Shown: piece after piece, positions 61,935 through 64,000 of the stretch
Layout of the letters: every line of letters begins with the position of its first letter
How positions within the stretch are numbered: the stretch's first letter is position 1
Source of the DNA: Leguminivora glycinivorella
Taxonomy: Eukaryota; Arthropoda; Insecta; Lepidoptera; Tortricidae
NCBI RefSeq assembly: GCF_023078275.1
Contig: NC_062994.1
Location: forward strand, 12,099,545-12,163,544
Length of the DNA: 64,000 nucleotides
Direction of reading: 5' to 3'
The notes under the pieces: model-generated
Database searches by the model: none
Seen by the model: only the letters and a program-made list of their open reading frames with translations
What the model was told of the DNA's origin: nothing
Position numbers and translations under genes: made by a program

Positions 61935-62086
61935 GTACGCTTAAAATCAGTTCATCCGTTCGGGAGCTACGATGCCACAGACAGACACGCACACAGACAG
62001 ACAAACAGACAGACAGACAGACGGACAGACAGATAGACAGACACGTCAAACTTATAACACCCCTTCGTTTTTGCGTCGGGGGTTAA
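61935..62086 (-). repeat. Family B dispersed repeat, truncated
   Basis: TCAGTTCATCCGTTCGGGAG to TTTTTGCGTCGGGGGTTAA, with a long ACAGACAGACAG tract (61977-62042). Confidence 0.6.
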
Positions 62087-62189
62087 AAACGGGACTTAGT
62101 CGCGTAAAACTCACGTTTATATTTAACCCGACGTGGTCCGTGGTGGTGGTAACAATATGAGTGAAGATCGTGTTAGTTTAAATCAATAT

Positions 62190-62328
62190 TTGTGAGTGTG
62201 CACGGAAATCGTCCCACTTTGTCGATTGCTATGAAGCCGCTTTGTCAGTTCATTCATATAAAGATACAAGTAAATCTCGCCTTAATGGTAACCGACAAAG
62301 TGGGACGTTTTACTTAACACACTCACAT
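62190..62328 (+). mobile_element. Family F MITE, complete
   Basis: TTGTGAGTGTGCACGG is mirrored by TAACACACTCACA. GTCCCACTTTGTCGATTGC pairs with ACCGACAAAGTGGGACGTT. About 139 bp; reference copy of the family. Others are at 38957, 57802, 62330 and 63395. Confidence 0.65.
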
Positions 62329-62329
62329 T

Positions 62330-62404
62330 TGTGAGTGTGCACGGGAAATCGTCCCACTTTGTCGATTGCTGTAAAAATGGGTCGTTTTACTAAACACACT
62401 CACA
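62330..62404 (+). mobile_element. Family F MITE, internally deleted, adjacent copy
   Basis: TGTGAGTGTGCACGGGAAAT to CTAAACACACTCACA with the middle 60 bp missing. It starts where the previous copy ends, so they share or abut termini. Confidence 0.6.
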
Positions 62405-62704
62405 TTTTGTCAGTAACATTTCGTCACTACTTTAAAAAAATCTCAAAGTTAAAACGCAGTAAGTCTATATGCATTCCATACATACTTACTACAATTTTCT
62501 TTTCATTGACAGACGAAGATACAAGTTTTTTTAAAAGTAGTGACGATTTGGCAACCCTACATGAAACGGCAGACAAAAATGTTTACTGTACCTAGTTTGT
62601 ATGTGTAGCAGATAGGTATATTAATAAAGATAAATTCTGTCTGGGGGATAAGACTTAGGGCAACTTCTTTCTAGTCTAGAGAAGTTAGAAGAGCTCCTCT
62701 TTTA

Positions 62705-62880
62705 CTTGTACACTCCTTTTTACTGTGTATTTAACAGCAAAAGGGAATGTACACGTTTCTAATGGGGTGGCAACGCGCATGTGACACTCTTTGAGTTGCA
62801 GGCGTCCATAGGTTACGGTGACCGCTTTCCATCAGGCGGGCCGTACGCTTGTTTGCCACCGACGTTGTATAAAAAAAAAC
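62705..62880 (+). repeat. Family C retroposon
   Basis: GGGAATGTACACGTTTCTAA, GGCGTCCATAGGTTACGGTG, CATCAGGCGGGCCGTACGCT and a terminal AAAAAAAA. I know the last part as a very common lepidopteran retroposon 3' end. An inverted copy is at 63105-63270. Confidence 0.55.
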
Positions 62881-62941
62881 TACCTAGGTTTTGGAGTATA
62901 TTGAAGCTTAAACTAAATTTAAACGTAGGAAAGTTACTGTT

Positions 62942-63335
62942 TTTAATCCCTGACGCAAAAACGTGTCTGTCTGTCAGTCTATTGTCTGTCTATCTGTGTC
63001 TGTCTGTGGCACTGGCGTCATAGTTTTCGAAGGGATGAACCGATTTCGTTTTTTTTTTGTTTGAAATCTGAATTATAATAGTCGGGAGTGTTCTTGGCCA
63101 TGTTTTTTTTTATATACTAGGTCTGTGGCAAACAAGCGTACGGCCCGCCTGATGGAAAGCGGTCACCGTAACCTATGGACGCCTGCAACTAAAAAAAAAA
63201 AAGTGTCACATGCGCGTTGCCACCCCATTAGAAACTTGTACATTCCCTTTTGCATGTTTCCTTTTGCTTTTGCATGTTTCATGAAAATCGGTCCACAAGT
63301 GGGGGGCTTTTTCAAAATTTTATGGGTTAAATTTG
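62942..63335 (+). repeat. Family B dispersed repeat split by family C
   Basis: The left part has CTGACGCAAAAACGTGTCTG and GTCGGGAGTGTTCTTGGCCA. The right part resumes GCATGTTTCATGAAAATCGG at about 63291. The interrupting sequence is a family C retroposon. In the left part the CGACGGGGTGTTAT segment is lost. Confidence 0.6.
63105..63270 (-). mobile_element. Family C retroposon inserted in family B
   Basis: A poly-T start (63102-63110) and GGCAAACAAGCGTACGGCCC, CACCGTAACCTATGGACGCC, GCGCGTTGCCACCCCATTAG match 62705-62880 in reverse. CATGTTT occurs on both sides (63099 and 63273/63293), a likely short TSD. It carries a second A-run in the middle (63190-63201). Confidence 0.6.
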
Positions 63336-63394
63336 AACCCACAGCCTTTGGATGACTATTTTAAAAGAAATCCCTGTATGTTATCTTCATATGA

Positions 63395-63475
63395 ATAAAC
63401 TGACAAGTCGCTTTGTTGTTGTTATAGCAATCGACAAAAATGGGACGTTTTCCCGTGCACACTCACATATGTCTT
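63395..63475 (-). mobile_element. Family F MITE, truncated
   Basis: AATAAACTGACAAGTCGCTT to CGTTTTCCCGTGCACACTCACA, reverse of the left half of 62190-62328. Confidence 0.55.
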
Positions 63476-63774
63476 TGTCTATAGTCATTAACAGCTTTTA
63501 TTAGTAATTTATTTTTACTCTTTATGTCTCAGTACTAGTCTGCATTTTTTAAAATAAACTGTCCTATATTGTAACTAACTTGAGAGCACTAAAATCCGGT
63601 CTTTATCTATGAGATGTGTAGTAAAATGACCCGTTTTTATCGAAGTGTAGTGTACGGATGAAGGATTACTAAACATCTGCCGTATTGTCGGACAGGTTTG
63701 GGTGGTTCGGTGTATTTGGCCATTGACTTATGTAGTACTTTGTAAGGACGTGGCATGAAATTGATACAATAAGT
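63476..63774. other. No recognised feature
   Basis: AT-rich; no coding frame or repeat recognised. Confidence 0.3.
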
Positions 63775-64000
63775 TAAACTCACGCCTGTATTACTTGTAT
63801 TCCCAATAAGAGTGGGGTACGCACATAAAACTGCTCAAGATTGGTGCCACTCTTAGCAATTAAGGTGTTGATAGAAAACGAAAGAGATATTACAGTGACA
63901 GGTTTCTATCTCACCGCCCAAACCACAAATACTGGGTGTATTTGGGTTTTCATATCCCACAACCAGCACAGGGCACAGCCCACGACCAAAAATGGTGACA
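63775..64000 (-). repeat. Family E retroposon, diverged, runs to window end
   Basis: AACTCACGCCTGTATTACTT, GTGCCACTCTTAGCAATTAA, AAAACGAAAGAGATATTACA and GTGACAGGTTTCTATCTCAC match 46090-46205 in reverse with many changes. The 5' end lies beyond the window or has decayed. Confidence 0.45.

Overview
The window reads as repeat-rich intergenic and intronic DNA from an insect, most probably a moth or butterfly (Lepidoptera). The evidence is the set of dispersed repeats I recognise as lepidopteran: a Helitron-like element ending in CTAG with a CGCG...CGCG hairpin, tRNA-headed SINEs, GTAT-tailed retroposons, and palindromic MITEs. The sequence is AT-rich, has no operons or ribosome-binding sites, and has very few long open frames.

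Host gene content is small. The best candidate is a two-exon start of a secreted or membrane protein on the + strand. Exon 1 (37492-37546) encodes a hydrophobic signal segment and ends in a phase-1 donor. Exon 2 (56497-56549) has a polypyrimidine-AG acceptor and a GTAAGT donor. The reading phases match across an intron of about 19 kb, so 37.5-56.5 kb would be one transposon-filled intron, with the rest of the gene beyond 64 kb. A weak exon-like frame lies at 1001-1147.

The only long coding capacity is a nearly complete RTE-type LINE on the minus strand (29629-32961). A perfect 17-bp target-site duplication (TSD) bounds it. It has an apurinic endonuclease and a reverse transcriptase, separated by one net frameshift. 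Other coding remnants are LINE 3' ends (about 1.4, 1.9, 23.7-24.4, 27.9 and 35.8-36.6 kb), a Tc1-like transposase pseudogene inside its 29-bp terminal inverted repeats (TIRs; 24378-26063), and a short psq-like helix-turn-helix start (13697).

Most of the window is cut-and-paste DNA. Seven elements have matched TIRs and perfect 8-bp TSDs (hAT-like): 2796-3368, 4529-5566, 11858-15235, 19393-19773, 26843-27050, 34343-37367 and 51227-51329. Two have TTAA flanks (piggyBac-like): 53962-54069 and 57899-58615. Many other foldback MITEs are present, and several elements interrupt others, giving a relative insertion order.

Layout: 1-2.3 kb LINE remnants; 2.3-10.6 kb nested Helitrons, hAT-like elements and foldbacks; 10.8-11.7 kb 120-bp minisatellite; 11.9-15.2 kb large hAT-like element; 15.8-16.7 kb second minisatellite; 17-23 kb SINE, nested MITEs and a 640-bp tandem duplication; 23.7-29.3 kb LINE and Tc1 remnants; 29.6-33 kb LINE; 34.3-37.4 kb hAT-like element just upstream of candidate exon 1; 37.5-56.5 kb candidate intron; 56.5-64 kb more nested MITEs and a second tandem duplication. 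No CRISPR array, rRNA or convincing functional tRNA gene was seen.
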